Shown one piece after another: positions 63,067 to 64,000 of a stretch of 64,000 nt of DNA. Made by a program: the position numbers and the translations under genes. Numbering within the stretch: position 1 is the stretch's first letter; each line of letters begins with the position of its first letter. Below the pieces are notes generated by a model, which saw only the letters and a list, made by a program, of their open reading frames with translations, was not told the origin of the DNA and did not search any database. Source of the stretch: Rahnella sikkimica (lineage in GTDB: Bacteria; Pseudomonadota; Gammaproteobacteria; Enterobacterales; Enterobacteriaceae); assembly GCF_002951615.1 (NCBI RefSeq), contig NZ_CP019062.1, positions 1,674,001-1,738,000 of the forward strand. The letters are read 5' to 3'.

Positions 63067-64000
63067 TCAGTACGGCTCGCAAGATGCGGGTTTACACCGT
63101 CTCCTGACGTTAAACAGCAAATAACTCGCCAGCGCCAGCACCCAGACGCCGGACGCGCCGTACAGCAAAACGCCGGAAAAACCTTCCACCAGTGCTTGCG
63201 CCGCAATTTCGCGGGCGACTGAAACGTCGCTGCCACCGGCGATGCGTTCGGCGATTGCCGGTAAATTTTCTCCGGCAGGCAGCAATACTTTCAGGCCGGC
63301 GGCGATGCCCGCAACCAGCAGGCTGCCCATCAGCGCGATGTTGATCGCCAGTGTGATAAGCCGCGCGCTGATATCAATACCCGACGCCATTCCCGCGCGG
63401 TCGCCGGGAACAGAACCGGTGGTGGTGTTGGTCACCGGCGTATTGGTCAGACCCAGTGCACCACCGGCGATCAGTGCGCCCGGCAGCAGGCTGGTGTGCG
63501 TGACGACGGCGATATTCATCAGCATAAAACCCGCGCCGATGCTGAATAATCCCAGCGGGATCAGGCGCGCCGCGCCAAATCTGGCGGTCAGTTTTTCGCC
63601 CAGCGGCGGCATCAGCAAAGTGGGTAAGGTGTACGCAAGAAGCGCCAGCCCGGTCGCCACGCTGCTGTAGCCCAGCCCGCCCTGGTAATAAACCGGCAGA
63701 TAAATCATCAGCGGCCAGAAACTGAAGTTCATCCCCACAGACCCCATCAGCGCGCCGGAAAATGGCCGGATGCGGAACACGGAAAAATCAAACATCGGGT
63801 GCGGATGACGCTTCTCCGTCCAGACAAACAGCGCCGCGCTCAGCGCTGTAATCGCAATAATACTGCGCGCCAGCGTGCTTCCCCAGCCCAGGCTGCTGCC
63901 CTGCGTAATCAGATACGTCGCCCCCATGACGGTAACCGACAGCGTCAGCAACCCGCCGAGATCCAGTTTTTTGACCTGCCCGTCGCGGGATTCCACCACA
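63067..64000 (-). CDS. DHA2-family MFS transporter, C-terminal part (cut by window edge)
   Basis: The last 310 or so residues of a 14-helix major facilitator; the N-terminal helices lie beyond the right edge. The visible part starts in the central loop and shows about eight helices (MGATYLITQGSSLGWG, FSFWPLMIYLPVYYQGGLGY, GLALLAYTLPTLLMPPLGEK, GFMLMNIAVVTHTSLLPGAL) and the late-helix motif TGSVPGDRAGMASGID typical of DHA2 drug exporters. Met codons inside this part are not the true start. Substrate unknown. Confidence 0.82.
   Translation of the reverse strand, partial: VVESRDGQVKKLDLGGLLTLSVTVMGATYLITQGSSLGWGSTLARSIIAITALSAALFVWTEKRHPHPMFDFSVFRIRPFSGALMGSVGMNFSFWPLMIYLPVYYQGGLGYSSVATGLALLAYTLPTLLMPPLGEKLTARFGAARLIPLGLFSIGAGFMLMNIAVVTHTSLLPGALIAGGALGLTNTPVTNTTTGSVPGDRAGMASGIDISARLITLAINIALMGSLLVAGIAAGLKVLLPAGENLPAIAERIAGGSDVSVAREIAAQALVEGFSGVLLYGASGVWVLALASYLLFNVRRRCKPASCEPY

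Overview
The window reads as chromosomal DNA of an Enterobacterales bacterium, most likely a Yersiniaceae member close to Rahnella or Serratia. That placement is an inference from Tsr-like receptors with NWETF tails next to cheRBYZ and flhBAE, a YojI exporter, PhoA, a fim-type switch and moderate-to-high GC. I saw no rRNA, tRNA, CRISPR array, transposase or phage gene.

Left third (1-28 kb), a chain of metabolic and transport modules. In order: the N-terminal part of a mechanosensitive channel; an unknown anchored protein beside the YojI peptide exporter; YjiN; a beta-galactoside module (LacY-type symporter, GH42 beta-galactosidase, AraC-type regulator); PhoA behind tandem Pho boxes; a cyanide-insensitive bd oxidase (cioA, cioB and a 55-residue DUF2474 subunit); a CDF metal exporter; a three-gene drug efflux system (HlyD, DHA2 MFS, NodT lipoprotein); a CorA-type channel; and a copper efflux system (small Cys/His/Met-rich protein, CusF, outer-membrane factor, CusB, CusA). 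Two copies of a roughly 700-bp, two-armed palindromic repeat lie in opposite orientation at 10.9-11.6 and 28.0-28.7 kb. The second copy encodes the C-terminal tail of CusA.

Right part (28.7-64 kb), a flagellar/chemotaxis locus. flhB-flhA-flhE (28.8-32.4 kb) and tsr-MCP-cheR-cheB-cheY-cheZ (55.6-62.1 kb, behind a sigma-28 promoter) are normally adjacent. Here 23 kb of accessory DNA separates cheZ from flhB. The insert has two parts. First is a chaperone/usher fimbrial cluster with a tyrosine recombinase at each end, two LuxR-type regulators and a 311-bp invertible promoter element. In this assembly the element points away from the pilin gene, so phase OFF. Second is a compact 11-gene operon. 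It starts with a 63-residue double-glycine peptide containing four cysteines. It continues with an anchored DsbA-like oxidoreductase, an LpxL-like acyltransferase, a C39-peptidase ABC exporter, a MacA/MacB/outer-membrane-factor trio, and a set of fatty-acid synthesis enzymes (ketosynthase, MaoC dehydratase, acyl carrier protein, ketoreductase), ending at a terminator.

The peptide/acyl operon is the best candidate for an undescribed system. My reading is a secreted, disulfide-bonded and possibly acylated peptide with its own export route. The switch and the long palindromic repeat are the next most interesting items. The window ends in a zinc-ribbon protein of unknown role and the C-terminal part of a DHA2-type MFS transporter.
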